Positions 10,426-23,309 of a DNA stretch of 64,000 nucleotides are shown here, piece by piece (position 1 is the stretch's first letter; each line of letters begins with the position of its first letter). The notes under the pieces were generated by a model that was given only the letters and a program-made list of their open reading frames with translations, was not told the origin of the DNA and ran no database searches. A program made the position numbers and the translations under genes. The DNA is from Nemertoderma westbladi. Lineage: Eukaryota; Xenacoelomorpha; Nemertodermatida; Nemertodermatidae. The stretch is taken from contig JAUCBJ010000145.1 of NCBI GenBank assembly GCA_032718475.1, positions 1 to 64,000 on the forward strand. The letters run 5' to 3'.

Positions 10426-12776
10426 CTTTTATTATCAATACACATGGATTTCTAGCAGTATAGAAGGTTTAGTTTGTAGGCCTACTGTATTGACAATTGA
10501 CGTTAAAAATATATTTTATATAAAAAGGTGAATAAACATAAATAAACAAGGGACTTGAACGAAAAAATTTCACTTTCATTCAATTATATAAGTGATTTTG
10601 GAACATTGTCAACTTACCAGCGTCACAGTCAGAATTTTGTTTCAAAAATGTTTAGAATTAATAATATTTGTAAAGATAAAGATACACTAGATTTCATTGC
10701 AACCAATTTCCGTTAGGAATTATTCTTTCCTACCGACCAACTTGCGCCACTAGTAATAGGCCTACAGCAGTAATTTGAAAGATTGCGAAATTGAAAAATG
10801 TCATTCTGAGATAATTCCCTTCCCGCTTGAAAGCTGATGTTTGAACTTTCCCGATCAAAACTGAGTGTCTGGCACAAAAGCAGCCGCATACCACCAAACT
10901 GAAATTTCCATTACGGGTCGTACGTAAGTCACTGATTTCATTTCCGACGTTTGTGTCGTTAGTACGGACATACAGACTGACAGAAAGTCGGCGATAACCC
11001 CCCCCCCCCCCCCCCCCACAATACTTTCACAGTGGTTATTTGCCATCTGAGTGGGGTGAACCTAGAGATGGGCAGACTACTGAGAAATGATTATTGGGGT
11101 TTTGTAGTACTAATGTGGTACAGTACATACCTACCCGTAGGCCCAGTTAATTTTGTTAAGTACAATGTCAATCTCCAACGAGACCCTATACAGCAGTGGG
11201 GGTACTGTACCTCATTAGTCGACCCAAACTGGACACTTGAACAGTGCCGCCTCCGATTTGCAGGACATTTGCGGGGGGGTATCACTAATTGACTATAAAT
11301 TTTCATCCCCTTATTTAGGAGACTGCATTTGAAAAATTTTCGAAATTTTAAATTTTTACCTAATTACAGTAACATAATTTATACAATTATTTTTTGTAAT
11401 GCATAAGCTCTTAGAGGTATAATAGGCATGGTCATCAAGTGCCCAAAATTTCATCATTTGTGCACAATGGCATCTTCAAACGACCCTATGACCAGAATTT
11501 TGATAAATGCTCATGTTTAAAAATTATTGAAAAAAAAAACGATTTCTTGCCAGATTTTGACATTTTCGACCAAAAATAAACACATTTTGTTAAATATTTC
11601 AGCTACAACAAAGACCATTTAAAAATGTGGTCATAGGGGGTGTTAAGCATCACCCAGTGATCATTCATGCCAAATTTCACACGAATTCGTTCATTTTTGG
11701 AGAAGCCTTTAAATATTTAAATCTTATACTGTATTAACATTCTTCAGAAAACGCATTTAAAATTTTAGGGTAATTTAATTAAACCTGTCCATTGAAATGT
11801 TAGAATATAAACACAACCCAGCTGAAAATTTTGTTATAAGGGTTTTCCGGGATGGTAATCTCATTTCTTTCTCTCATTTGACATCGTCATGTCTGTCGGA
11901 ATTTCTGTTTGTCTGTCCGTCAAAACATAACCAATCGTTGAACCGAACCGACCACAATGTGGATGACGTCAAACATGAAAACTGACATCGGAAATAAATT
12001 CACCAACGATGAAAACCACTAGAATAAAATTTTTAGCTAGTTGGTATGCCTTCTTATTACTTTGACTGACAGATCGCTGGACAGACAGAAAGACCGACAG
12101 AGCGACATACATACATAGTAGGTTTGGTTAAAAGTGGAAACTGACTTCGAAAATGAAATCACCGACCGGGAAAACCCCCCATAACAAAACTTCTAACTAG
12201 AAAGAAGGCTTTTGTTTCATTTTGACATTGAAAATGAAAAACCGATTTATTTTCGGAATTAGTGACCCCCCCCCCCCCCCCCCTTCCCCTTCCCCCCTAT
12301 TATTCATATCAATTTATTTGTTGATAAAAGAATCCCATCCCTGACCAAACTTCAATAAATGACGGTATTTTGTAACAAAAAGTAATATAAATAACTTAAT
12401 AATGAAGCGGGAGGATGGTGCTCTAGACGGGAAACCGACCCAAAACCTGAGGGTAAAAACGTTTCGTTCCAAAATCGTTATATTTCGTACCGAAAAACTA
12501 AAACGTTATTATGTAGGGTTTTTGTGACGTTTTGGAAGCCAGTTTTCCGTCTGAAAAAAGTTGGACAAAACGTCCCAAAATTGGCTTAGCGAAGGAATTA
12601 GAATTGGCTTAGGAATTGTAATTTTTGATTACGTTACATCAGGTAAAATATGCGCCAGAATTAAAAACATGGAATAGAAACAGTAAGGGATGGTACAGCA
12701 GCAACAACAAAAAACAGACAACTAAAAGAAAAACTACTTTGAACAATTGGAAACTGAATTAGGTAGTACTATTAGA
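10426..12776. other. non-coding repeat-derived region with two poly-C tracts
   Basis: No gene was seen. Poly-C runs lie at 10998-11017 and 12266-12283. Between 11780 and 12240 two diverged copies of a phrase (GAAAACTGACATCGGAAAT, then GGAAACTGACTTCGAAAAT) occur with GACAGACAG-type simple sequence, suggesting decayed mobile elements. A short translated phrase RLRFAGH near 11250 hints at a LINE 3' end but is too short to call. Confidence 0.5.
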
Positions 12777-13972
12777 GGCCCATTCTCACCAAAATTGGCC
12801 AAAACGGGTGTAAATTTTTCCAAAAAATTGTTCTCCAGAATATAGTAAACCCATATATTTTCTGAAAGCTCATGATGTCAGGAATTTCATGGGCACCATA
12901 GTCAAACACTTTTGCGCCGTTGAAAAAATTTATTTGGCATTTAAAACGAGTCCGCCCAGTAATGATTTGTCCGGCCTGTAATGCTTTAACATTTCAATAT
13001 AAATCCATTGTAAATATATCATTATGTCCACGCCCTGTAATGATTTGTCCGGCTTGTAATGCATACATTTCTTGGAAAATATATAATAATCCACGCCTAT
13101 AATTATATTTTGAATAGTGAAAGATATACTTTTATTATATTAAACATATATATTACATAGTGAACGTGATCCCAGAGCCTCCTAGAGCCATACATTACCA
13201 GGGGCGGACACCATTACAGGGCCGGACACAGTGATTGATTATTGTCTGTAAATAATTTGCAGTGTGGCTAACCTACATATTTCATACACCCCCTGAAAGC
13301 GCTGAGAAATACGAATCTGGCAGTATTTTTACTAACTCTTATCAGTAATTCTATCACTTTTAAATAGGCAATATCTCACCATTACAGGGGCCGGACAAAG
13401 TGATTGTCACATATACCTTGGTCTACTTAGAAGACGATTACTTGTACGGAAATTAAGCAAATGCGATGAAATTTTAACGTGGTCATCCTGAGAAAATTTG
13501 CTTTCAAATGAATATTTACTTTTAGGATTGCTCTTAAAAAGTTAAGATGAAATGAGCACCATTACAGGGTCGGACATAAAAATCAGAAAAGTGTCGGACA
13601 CGATGTTAAATGCAGCTGTACGACACCAACTACATTGTACGTATACAAATACTGCTGAAAACGAATCTCCATTTATCCAGCTTTCTAACGATATGTTGGT
13701 TTACTGGATATGACCTTGGGGTTGGAATTTTATAACAGTTTGTTCTACTAGCACTTTGGACCTGGGACATGTGAAAATGTCATTTTGACCATATTTTTGG
13801 CCATATTATGTTCTGCTACAGGAAGACATGATGTATGTTGGAGCTGAAATTAACTGTACAAAATCTACGCTTCAGCAGCTTTCTTTGAAGCCATCAACCA
13901 CTTTCTAGAACCGCCATAAACAGAAGTTATGGCTTCAGGACACCCGTTTGGCCAATTTTGGTGAGAATGGCC
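12777..13972. mobile_element. 1.2-kb MITE with 33-bp terminal inverted repeats
   Basis: The left end GGCCCATTCTCACCAAAATT is matched in inverse by AATTTTGGTGAGAATGGCC at the right end, and the match continues through GGCCAAA(A)CGGGTGT. TAGA occurs just outside both ends (12773-12776 and 13974-13977), a possible target duplication, with one extra C on the right. Inside, the phrase CATTACAGGGCCGGACA or its complement occurs at least five times, in both orientations (about 12960, 13035, 13195, 13380, 13560). No transposase is present. Confidence 0.8.
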
Positions 13973-14455
13973 CTAGAGTAGAATTATTACATTTCACGTT
14001 CTGACTAAATGGCCACTTTGTAAAAAGCGAAAATATTCAGCGTTTTGAAGATTTAACAAGAACGCTGGTTTGGCTGAGTGTAGAAAAATATAGCCTATGC
14101 AGGCCTATACACAGCCTACCCTTACAGTTACATAAAGTAGGTCTACAAAAACGTACACAATGAAATAAAAACGCTTGCAACACATTGTCGTGTGTGTAAG
14201 GCAATAATAATGACTGCTTTGAGCAGTAATATAAAATAATTTATGGGTAATATAATTAACAAATTAATTGCGAAAGGAGAGTTAAATTTCCCAACATAAA
14301 TTACACAAAAATTCGAATTTTTATAATAAATATGAACAAATAGACGTCGTTGCTACTGGTATGAAATAATCTAACACGTTGAAATGAGAGAATTTGAAAG
14401 AATAAATGAAATAATAACAGTAACATAACTATGTCTTAGATTATATAATAGCACA
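13973..14455. other. AT-rich unique-looking spacer
   Basis: No gene, RNA or clear repeat was seen between two MITEs. Confidence 0.4.
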
Positions 14456-14458
14456 TTA

Positions 14459-14774
14459 GGGGCCGGTCATAAATAACATCAAGGTTGTACCGTTTCTCAA
14501 TATTTAAAATCATGTTAATATTTAACATAAGTATTTATTTTGGTGTAGGTCTGCATCTGCAATGCTATTTTCTGTTTAGCTTTTTGTAATAATAAATTAT
14601 GATGAATTGTTCCAATTTTTGGGTCAACACTTCTTGGTAGTTATTCCAATATGACATCAAGTGAATGTAGTTAACCATGCAATCTACAACATCAGAAATC
14701 ACTCCGAAATAAATCCCCCCCCCCCCCCCCCCCCTCCTTCCTTAAACATAATGATTTAATTTATGACTGGCCCC
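14459..14774. mobile_element. Harbinger-type MITE, 316 bp, TTA target duplication
   Basis: The left end GGGGCCGGTCATAAAT is repeated in inverse as ATTTATGACTGGCCCC at the right end with one mismatch. TTA flanks both sides (14456-14458 and 14775-14777). A 3-bp TTA/TAA duplication with GGGCC-type ends is characteristic of the PIF/Harbinger superfamily. A poly-C run lies near the right end (about 14715-14734). There is no ORF. Confidence 0.85.
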
Positions 14775-14777
14775 TTA

Positions 14778-15388
14778 CTGGTCCGTTGGCGATTAGCACT
14801 ATCTCTATATTATCGAGGAAAACAATTTATTCCAAAATTTCAACACTGGAGTTTTGACATCGAGCTGCAAGTCGAAATGAGAGATATGAGTGGGGGACTT
14901 TCGATACAAAAACAACTCATTAGTGGTTACTCCCAAAAATAAAACTATTACATGTTCTATTGACTCTTGTTTATTGTTTTTTTTGAATAACCTACCACTG
15001 TGACCTGTACGTTTCTCTTAATTGATAATTAACATTGAGACGGAGAAAATAATTCCGAAATGAAAAGCGGTCGTCATGACAACCTTACAAACAAAATAAA
15101 TACTTTTGTTATTAAAATGGTAAAATAATACATTTAAAGACCCGTTTCCGCACTGATTTTTTATGTGCTGTTTCCTGAGCCTGTTTGGACTTTTTTCAAG
15201 CTTTGTTTTGAAATTTTTTCCATGCTTTATTGGCCTTTCTAAGTTTTAGTCAATGAAATTATGAATGTTCTAGAATTAGAGAATTTGACCCAATTATTTG
15301 TTATTTTAAGTGAGATGGTTTACTAGCATATTTACTTTCACTGTAATTAACCCTAAAGGCCATGATACACCGGATGAGCGGCGATCAT
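14778..15388. other. AT-rich spacer
   Basis: No coding or structural feature was identified. Confidence 0.4.
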
Positions 15389-15479
15389 CAGCGGCGAGCG
15401 TCAGCGGCGAGCGTCAGCGGCGAGCGTCAGCGGCGAGCGTCAGCGGCGAGCGTCAGCGGCGAGCGTCAGCGGCGAGCGT
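15389..15479. repeat. 13-bp minisatellite, 7 perfect units
   Basis: CAGCGGCGAGCGT is repeated seven times without variation, very GC-rich against an AT-rich background. The perfect identity suggests recent expansion. Confidence 0.95.
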
Positions 15480-15789
15480 CCATTTTATGAATTTATACAA
15501 TTTGTAATTAATTAAATGTAATTTACTTCCTACAGTATATTGCTATTTTTTTGACGATACGTAGAGTCATCTCCCCCCATCCACTCCGATATTTTTCCAT
15601 AAATATTTGTAATATTATCTGAAATTTGTAACACAACATGTTAACTTTTTAATGTTACTCAATTTTTTAAGACGAATATATTGTATTAAAGGCAAAGTCA
15701 GTCTTAACATCGACTGCCCCCTCGACGGTGTCTACAACTCTAATAAAGGTGGGAACTCTAGTTATGTTTCAAAATTCAGGCAAATTGTT
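15480..15789. other. AT-rich spacer
   Basis: No gene or clear repeat was seen before the second copy of the 2-kb repeat. Confidence 0.4.
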
Positions 15790-17844
15790 GTAACCCAATG
15801 CATTTAGCCATTATTGCTTCACATCGAATCGTGATGACGCAAAATGTCCCCTGTCGGTGCATTACTGGCAATTAAATATATTCCAAGAAGTACATTTTTT
15901 ATTTACCCCGGATCATATGATCACAGAGCCTGACACCCTGACGATTATTGTATTATTGGCAATTAGGTAGTGCATGTTCGTGGGGCGTCTTGAGCAACGC
16001 GAACTTGCACGCAAGTTCGATTTGATCTGGAGTCAAAACGTCTCGAGAGGTATTTGCCCGTAACTTTCAAACATATTAGAACTTTTTATCTAGTATGCCC
16101 ATATAAAATTTAGTTGAAAATGGTTAAAATCTTCAAAAGTTTTTACGAATGAATTTTTCATTACAGACGGACTGACAGACAGACAGATGGACATGAAATT
16201 TTCCCCTATTTACTAATTATATATAATTGTGCGCTAAGCAAGGCTCTCCCCACAAAAACAATGTTTTACTAAAAACACACACAATCTCTAGTGCCATGGC
16301 CCTCTTGGCACCGTAGTTTAATAGAAATTATAACGATTCTGCAGTTGGTTGTACGGAGTAAAAAAAACAATAAGAAATAATAGAAGAAGTTCTTCCCTTT
16401 CTTCATGTGATCAGATCCAATATATTTTATTGGTGAACAACACAGAAGTCGCTCACCGCCTACGCTCGCCGCTCAACAAGTAGAAGAAGTTCTAAAAGGG
16501 CTGTGGGCTACAGCGGCCATTTGTGGTATTCTGTGGTATTGTATTATGTGGTATTCATAATGGTATTCTAGAGCATTCACGTCACACCTCCAGCTAATTT
16601 TAATAGGTATAATCATGATATTTTAAAAATTCTATATTTCGATATTCTAAAAATTCGACCCTGCTTTATTAAATGAGGTTTTGGGGGCGTGTTGATGAGC
16701 TTTTATAAAAGCTTTATTGGAGCTTTATTCTATATTTTATGTATATCTATAAATATTTTTATATATCTATATTTTAACATTCCAAATTGATTAGATTCAA
16801 TCTCTAGAAATTGTTTAACTAAAAAAAGCACGATAAAGCAGTGCAGAAACGAGATTTTGCACCAACTAGCAACTATAGACATAATTGGAAACAAGTAACA
16901 GTAAAATTGTAGTAACTTTTGAAAGTGTGGAATTTTTTTAAAATCTAAGTGTAAATTGTTTCTATTTTGATGTTCTGTAGAATAACAGAAAATGTGAAAA
17001 TTTTGGAATAAAAACTACGTATCTTGGCTGCAAAGTACGGGATAATTCTTTATACGTTTTCTTTGGTGAAATAAACATCAAACAGAAAGTGTTACTTTAC
17101 ACAGAAGTAGGCCTATGTATACAATTTAATATGTAGAACCCATTAGAAGAAACAAACAAAATAAGGAAAATAAAAACCAGCACTGTGCAGAATCCCGTTC
17201 CAAATGGAATCTACCGAACAACACGACGTTACAGGATATAAAAGAATTGCTCCACTTTAACACATTTAAAAAACAATAAACGACACATATTTTTCATTAA
17301 TACAGTTTAGTTTAGTTAGAGTTATTATAAGTCAGAGAGGTCTGAGTCAGCATCTGAACAGTCAACTCTACCAGCCGATATATTATATTTTGTAAAACTG
17401 TAAAAATGGTAATAACAGGTGCAATATTTATTGTGTGCGCCGGCAACACGCATCCGTGTTACTGGGGAGCGTCAGTGAGGAGGTATACGTACAAAGATTC
17501 TAAACCAATATGATCCTGTCATTAATCCATTTTCAATTTTATAATCAAATGCCACTCCCAGTCCAAATTAGTGTTGAAACGGGATCGGGACCCACAATTT
17601 TCGGGATTCGGGATCCCGATTATCGGGATCGGCGGCTATACTCATCCAAAACCGAAAACAGCTCTCTGCTCTGCTCTCTTTATATGTGTAAAAAAATAAA
17701 AAATGCCTAGATATATATGTCAAAATGTCCACTAGACATTTTTTCAAAAGGGTACACAGACGTAGTTTATTTCCCTCGTACGTATTTCATTTTGCATTTA
17801 CGTTTTTAATATAATTTCTGCAACATTTTTAATATATCTACTGC
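15790..17844. repeat. 2-kb dispersed repeat, copy B
   Basis: Near-identical to 1061-3087 in the same orientation. Differences include an extra block around 17602-17624 (GGGATTCGGGATCCCGAT) and a TTA gain near 17325. Its 3' part is the left portion of the MITE described next, shared with copy A, so the MITE was already inside this sequence when the two copies arose. Confidence 0.9.
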
Positions 17845-18130
17845 AGTCTGACTGAATCGCCGCCACATAAAAATGTTTATCATATTCAATAAAAAGCAAC
17901 AAGTAGTGTTTCTATTATTTATAATAGGCCTATAGAGTATAGACATCTCTGTATGTAGTTGTGAAAACAAAACCGTTACATATTATTTTACTTTATTATA
18001 CATTATTTTGTTTTCGACAAAAATTTCTGATTGTGTTTACAAATTTTAAGCTACACGGCATATAAATTCAGATACCGGTATAGCAAATCCCGATCTATCG
18101 GAATCCGGATAGGGATCCGGTTGCAACACA
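17571..18130. mobile_element. MITE with 11-bp target duplication
   Basis: The ends are GTGTTGAAACGGGATC and GATCCGGTTGCAACAC(A), inverted. AGTCCAAATTA is duplicated exactly at 17560-17570 and 18131-18141. A duplication of 10-11 bp with short inverted ends is compatible with Mutator-like elements. There is no ORF. In copy A the right half is missing. Confidence 0.85.
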
Positions 18131-18411
18131 AGTCCAAATTATATTTAGTAAAACTCTGCCTCGATAACTCACTAAACATAATATGAAATCGGAAAACTGT
18201 TCATAGTAAATAAAAATAAATTTAGAGTCATTTTCAGCTATACTAAATGTATATAAATGTATAATTCCGGTATACCAATTCCGACCGGAACCGGATTTCC
18301 GCTCGACTCCTACACTACTTTAAGGAAGAGCTGGCAATATCAACCAGTAGTTTTAGATTAAATAAAACGCATATATACAATCTACCACCAATACACTTTT
18401 TTTGAATGATT

Positions 18412-18767
18412 TAGGGATGAGAGTTTTCCGGAAATGTTTTTTCAAGGAAATTTCCGGTAATTTCCGGAAATGTATACTTCACCAGTTTGTAGTTACGACC
18501 ACAAGAGCCAAGACAACAAACCACTTCAACATGACTAAACAAAACCTGAATCACTTGTTTTTAGGTTTATCTACTTGTGTTTTCCTATTTGTTTTCAGAA
18601 TGTTTACAAACTGGCATTTTTAGGATTTTAAGTTCAAATTTTATTATTACTATTTTATGCAAAATTAAAATGAATTAAATATTTACTATTAAAATTAAAC
18701 TTTTGAAAATTAATAAAATAGGAAATTTCAGGAAAGATTTCCAAACATTTCCTGACCCACATCCCTA
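18412..18767. mobile_element. 356-bp MITE with TAGGGATG ends
   Basis: TAGGGATG at the left and CATCCCTA at the right are inverted copies; the similarity extends through the GGAAATG region. ATT flanks both ends (18409-18411, 18768-18770). Internal TTCCGGAAAT palindromes are present. TAGGG-type termini resemble hAT ends, but no 8-bp duplication is visible, so the superfamily is left open. Confidence 0.7.
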
Positions 18768-18770
18768 ATT

Positions 18771-19170
18771 AACATTTAAAAAAATGTTAGAAATGAAATA
18801 ATTTAAGGAATATAATATATATTAATAAAAATGTTAAATACTATTTACTTAATATATTGTAACTTGTCAACAATAAGGAAAATATAAGATTTTTGGTAAG
18901 AGATTAAATTCATAATCGACAAAAAAAACAATAAATTAGAGCAACTTCTAAAAATTACTGATTGTTACTAAATAGAGTCTAAACAACACTAAATAGAGTA
19001 ATTAATAGATGCAAGGGGTCATGAAATACATTTGATTAAAATAAAAAATAAATAAAACGCCAAATATAATAAATACCTAAATAATATTAACAATATAAAT
19101 ACGTCATAATATAATATTTCACTATAACATTAACAAAATAATGATAATTATTTATATTCAGGGCCTTTAC
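18771..19170. other. AT-rich 3' flank of the large disordered gene
   Basis: This very AT-rich sequence lies downstream (minus strand) of the stop codon at 19171 and probably contains the 3' UTR. I could not choose a polyadenylation site. Confidence 0.4.
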
Positions 19171-22100
19171 TTAATCTACGGGCGAAGCAGGTAATTGGTA
19201 CTCTACAGGGACGCTAGGGGGTGTTCGTGGTGATGCCAATTCCATCTCTGTCGCCCAATCCGAGACAGTTACAGCACAGGGGGACTCAGAAGAGCTAGAC
19301 CCTCCAGTAGAAGGACAATCGGGAACGGAACCAACAACATCTCCATGTGTTTCTTCGATCTTCCTTGATTCCTCATCATGCACAGATGGTGCCGGAGTTA
19401 AACTGGTCAACTTTTCAGCCGTCATGGAAATACCAAGTGGATTTGTAGTCAGATCCTTATATTGCACTTTAAGTGCTTTAAAATCCTTAGCCAAGTCTCT
19501 CATAGATGCAGTAAAGCTCGAGCTGGTACTTTCTACTATTTGGGAACCCTGGGTTCTGGCTGGAAGCTGTTGACACGATTTTCCCTCTGACGTCGTAACA
19601 CGGGCATCAAGGTGTTGTTCATTTTGATGGGTGGCTTTGCCAATACCACCTATCTGCTCGTCCATTTCCCCAACCGGAACGATAGACCGCGTCGGTTGAG
19701 GACCTTCGGGAAGATCGTACATTAGTTTACCATCAAATGATGACGTTAAAGGCAAGTAATTCGGTTGTTTAAGGCGACTGGGATATTCTGCCTTAGGATT
19801 TTGAATAGAGTCCAGTTGAATGTAGTCAGGGCGATAAGAAGATGTATTAAGTACTTCTCTATGAGACAGTTCAAAGTTTAATTGGTGTGAATTGGGATCA
19901 ATGTTGCCATGGCCACCGTGGAAAGGTAAAGAACCCTGGGGGTAGGAATATATATCGATTGTACGTGGAATTGGTTGAGAAGTGGATTGAGATGTTCCTT
20001 CCGCAAATAGTGTATCATTACCTGCCAAGGTAGCAGACGATAATGGATTCATTGAATGGGACTCCGCTGTTACGAACGAGTTGCTATGGTAATCAGGCGG
20101 GTATCGGTGATTGGCGGTGTCAATAAGTGTCATTGGGATGCCAGTCCATTCGGATCCATTGTGTGCAGGGTGTACTACTTGGCGAGGAACGTTCTCCACA
20201 TGGGTACGTCGACTACTGCGACGTTTGTCGTGTTTTCTATGGATACTTTTGCCCTTCTTCCCGCCCTTACCGTGTCCGTTGACGCCCAAACCCAGGTCCT
20301 GCGAGTAAGTATTCGAAGAGTCCAGGTAGTAAATTCCCGGCGGAGTATCACCGGGGACCAAGCCCCCGTGCTGAGGGGAATACTGTAAAACCGGGGCCGG
20401 GTGGTAAGCTGGGTAATAGTGAGCAGCGATATCTTCACGATTCCGTGAGATATCGCGAATATCAGACATATCAGGTTTCCTGACGCCTCCGTCGGACTGC
20501 GATGCCTCACTATCCGACGACTTTGAGAAACTAGAGTGTCGACACGAAGCTGCCTTCTGGTAATCGGCAATAGTAGAAACAGTCTCGTTTAACATTCGCA
20601 GGGCATTTTGGTTTTCTTCAGAGGCGTTTTCACCCGGTTCCAAGTAGGATATTTCCGATATCTTAGATAATTGCGCAGAGTTAAGGACAATCTGTCGGGG
20701 TTTAGACTCGTTATTATGGCTCGTATCCGGGTTGGTATAGCCACCACGAATCGTGTGGCTTTTATTCGGCGCGGCCGATAAAGATTTCAACAAAATTGCG
20801 ACCTGATCACTAGGCATCTGTCGGAGTCGCTCTTGAAGGAAAGCCAACGTTTGGGTTTCTTGAACGGACAGTGGATGAGTTTGTGGCGTCTGTTGGGGTG
20901 CATGTGCGTAGGCGAGGGAGGTCGGCTGGGCGAAATTACCTGGACTAAGTAGTACCGGTACTACATTTGACTGTGGGTTATCTACAGGGGGTGATTGTCC
21001 ATAATAAAACGATCTGTTGGAAGGTTGAAGAGAATGAGAAACATTGGCCAACGGAAATGATGGCTGATAATTTATTTCAGTCTGATGGTTAGCTAATCCT
21101 GCTGATTGGGATGCGAACACTTGTTTCGATGTTTGTGGATTCTGATGGCCTGTTACAGTAACTGGAGATTGTTTAGCTACACCTATGGGTGGATTTGATA
21201 ATATTGTAGTTTGGTTTTCTACAAATGTAGGAGGATGAGGTGGAGGTACACTGGAAGCATTGTTAGGATAAACCAATACCGAGTTATCCAGTACTGTAAC
21301 CGGGTTACCAAAACCATGTTCTTTGGGACAAAGTACAGGTTCGTTGGATACAACTGAAGGTTGATTTAAGATGATTGTTGATTGTCCTTTTAAAACGGAA
21401 GGTTGATTTGCAACAACTGCGTGCCGATTTGGAACTGCTACCGGGTAGGGTTGTTCAAATGAAGGTTGGTTTGACGAATCTGCAAATTGGTTTGGAAATG
21501 TAGCGGTAGTTGCAGTTGGAACATTTGAGAGCAGGTTCAACTTCTCCATAGGTTGTTTACTGACTGCTGACAGATTGTTATGAAGAATAGCAGTTTGGTT
21601 TGATAAATATGTAGCAGTATGATTAAGAGGATGGTTTGAAAAAGTAGGTGATTGGCTTGGAAAAATGAAAGGTTGTTCCAAGAAACTTTCGGACTGAGTT
21701 TGCGAGATTTCTGTAGGTTTGATCTGCAACTCATTGGATTGGCTTGGCATAGCAATAGATTGCGGATATAGATCATGTTGAGTTAGACCAGGAACGGCTG
21801 TCGAGACAACATTCGGGGTATATCTGGGCGTGGAGCCAGAGGGCTGACATGCGGTCTGTTGTTCCTCAGAGAAACCAGAGGCATCGACTCGCTCTGTGGG
21901 ACTTGCATGGTTGTAAGTCGGGGGTGACCCATCGTTCGCTATCAAATTTTCCGATTGACGGACATAGGAAACACGAGAATACAAATATCCCGGGTTATTA
22001 CCAATAAGTTTGCTGCGAGAAGAACTCCCGCGCGCCATTTCCTCTATTTCAAGGCCGCATTGTTTATCAAACTCTGATAGTTTAAGATCACTAATGCTGT

Positions 22101-22607
22101 GCTCGCATTGGACGGCCGATATGCGACCAGGTTGGCAGCGGGTGTTATTGACGGACGATTTGACAGCGTTACCACGACCCCTCCCTCTACCCTTGGGAAT
22201 CGGACGAGAGTTTGATTGGATGTTTCTGGCAGTGGGGATGATTGACACATCCGCTTCCCCACTTAGAGGGTCACTTAATCTCGTTTTACGATGGTCCTCG
22301 ACCGATGAATTCACCTTCGCACGGTCAGATGAAGTTACCGACGATTCGCCAACCACGAACAAACTCGACGATCGCCTATCCGATACGAACTCAGATTCTG
22401 ACGGGACAGCGAGAGTAGAGTTTTTACTTCCGTGGTCCTTTGTACCTTCTCCGAGGCGATTCGCGTCGTTACTACTCCGGTGTCTTACCGCTGATTTATG
22501 TTTTAGTTCCGATGATTCGCGCCTCCGGGCCGAAACATCTTTGTTCACTTGTTCATCCCAAGAATCCTCTATCCAGTCACTGGAAGTGCTGTCGAGTGTG
22601 GATATAC
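19171..22607 (-). CDS. large intrinsically disordered protein, terminal exon (unrecognised family)
   Basis: The exon starts at an acceptor (TTACTTATAG, boundary 22607/22608) and is open for 1,144 codons to TAA at 19171. The frame is exactly continuous with three upstream exons. I do not recognise the family. Visible features in exon residues: an acidic Trp-containing patch DWIEDSWDEQ (10-19), Ser/Arg-rich sequence, an RGRGRG box (about 140-145), a long Asn/Gln/Pro/Ser-rich region of degenerate NQPSVV-like repeats (about 270-580), a short predicted helix LAFLQERLRQMPSDQVAILL (about 587-606), a possibly conserved LNSAQLSKISEISYLE (641-656), a Lys/Arg cluster (about 780-800) and a Ser/Thr/Pro-rich acidic tail. 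No enzyme domain was seen. Composition suggests an RNA-granule or adaptor protein, but that is inference only. Confidence 0.85.
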
Positions 22608-23309
22608 CTATAAGTAAATATAAATAAACTATAGGGCTGTTTGAATAACGATGTAAGTTATCTGCGAAAAATAACATAATTTATCTTCAATTAGAAAAAT
22701 TATTGATAGAAAGTCTTTTCTGGGCAGTGCATTTTAACTTTCAAATAAAACATATTTAAATGTATTACTGCTGTGTTACCACCCATACAACAGTCACTGC
22801 TAGCAGGTAGTACTCTACTACCGTGCAGTAGGATTGCTCCTATACTGTCTACAGACATGAACTATCGAGGTATGCCGGTTAAACAATTATGATATCGTTG
22901 AAATGTCGTCTCAATGGCACCTCTTTTTGTGCAGCGCTTCTGTTTATTTTATATACTCGCTATCCGTTTTAAATGGTATTATATTAACAATCTTCTTACT
23001 ATATTCTGCCCTCGTTTATTGATTTCTGCTTCAATGGAATTTTTTACTGGTATCTCTTGGAAAACTCAAAAACATAGTTCAATTTTAAGTCAAAATAAAT
23101 TAGTGTCAAAAAGAGCCTCAGACCAATTACATTTTTATTCTTACAATTTTTTTATTGAGTTTATATCCACTCATAGGATATCGTTCTTCCAGTTTGAGGA
23201 TTTAAGATTGTACTTTTTGTCCATGGATTTAATGGATTTAACCTCAGTCAGTCGCATAATCACAGTGAGTGAGTATCACATAAAATTGAGGGAATTACAA
23301 TTAACTAAC
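22608..23309 (-). other. intron between the last two exons of the disordered-protein gene
   Basis: The donor is GTTAGT at the exon ending 23310 and the acceptor is TTATAG before 22607, phase 1. The contents are AT-rich, with no element recognised. Confidence 0.75.

Noticed and set aside
11032-11292. Short plus-strand ORF ending RLRFAGHLRGG as a LINE fragment
   Set aside because: Only about seven residues resemble the LINE C-terminal motif; too short to call.
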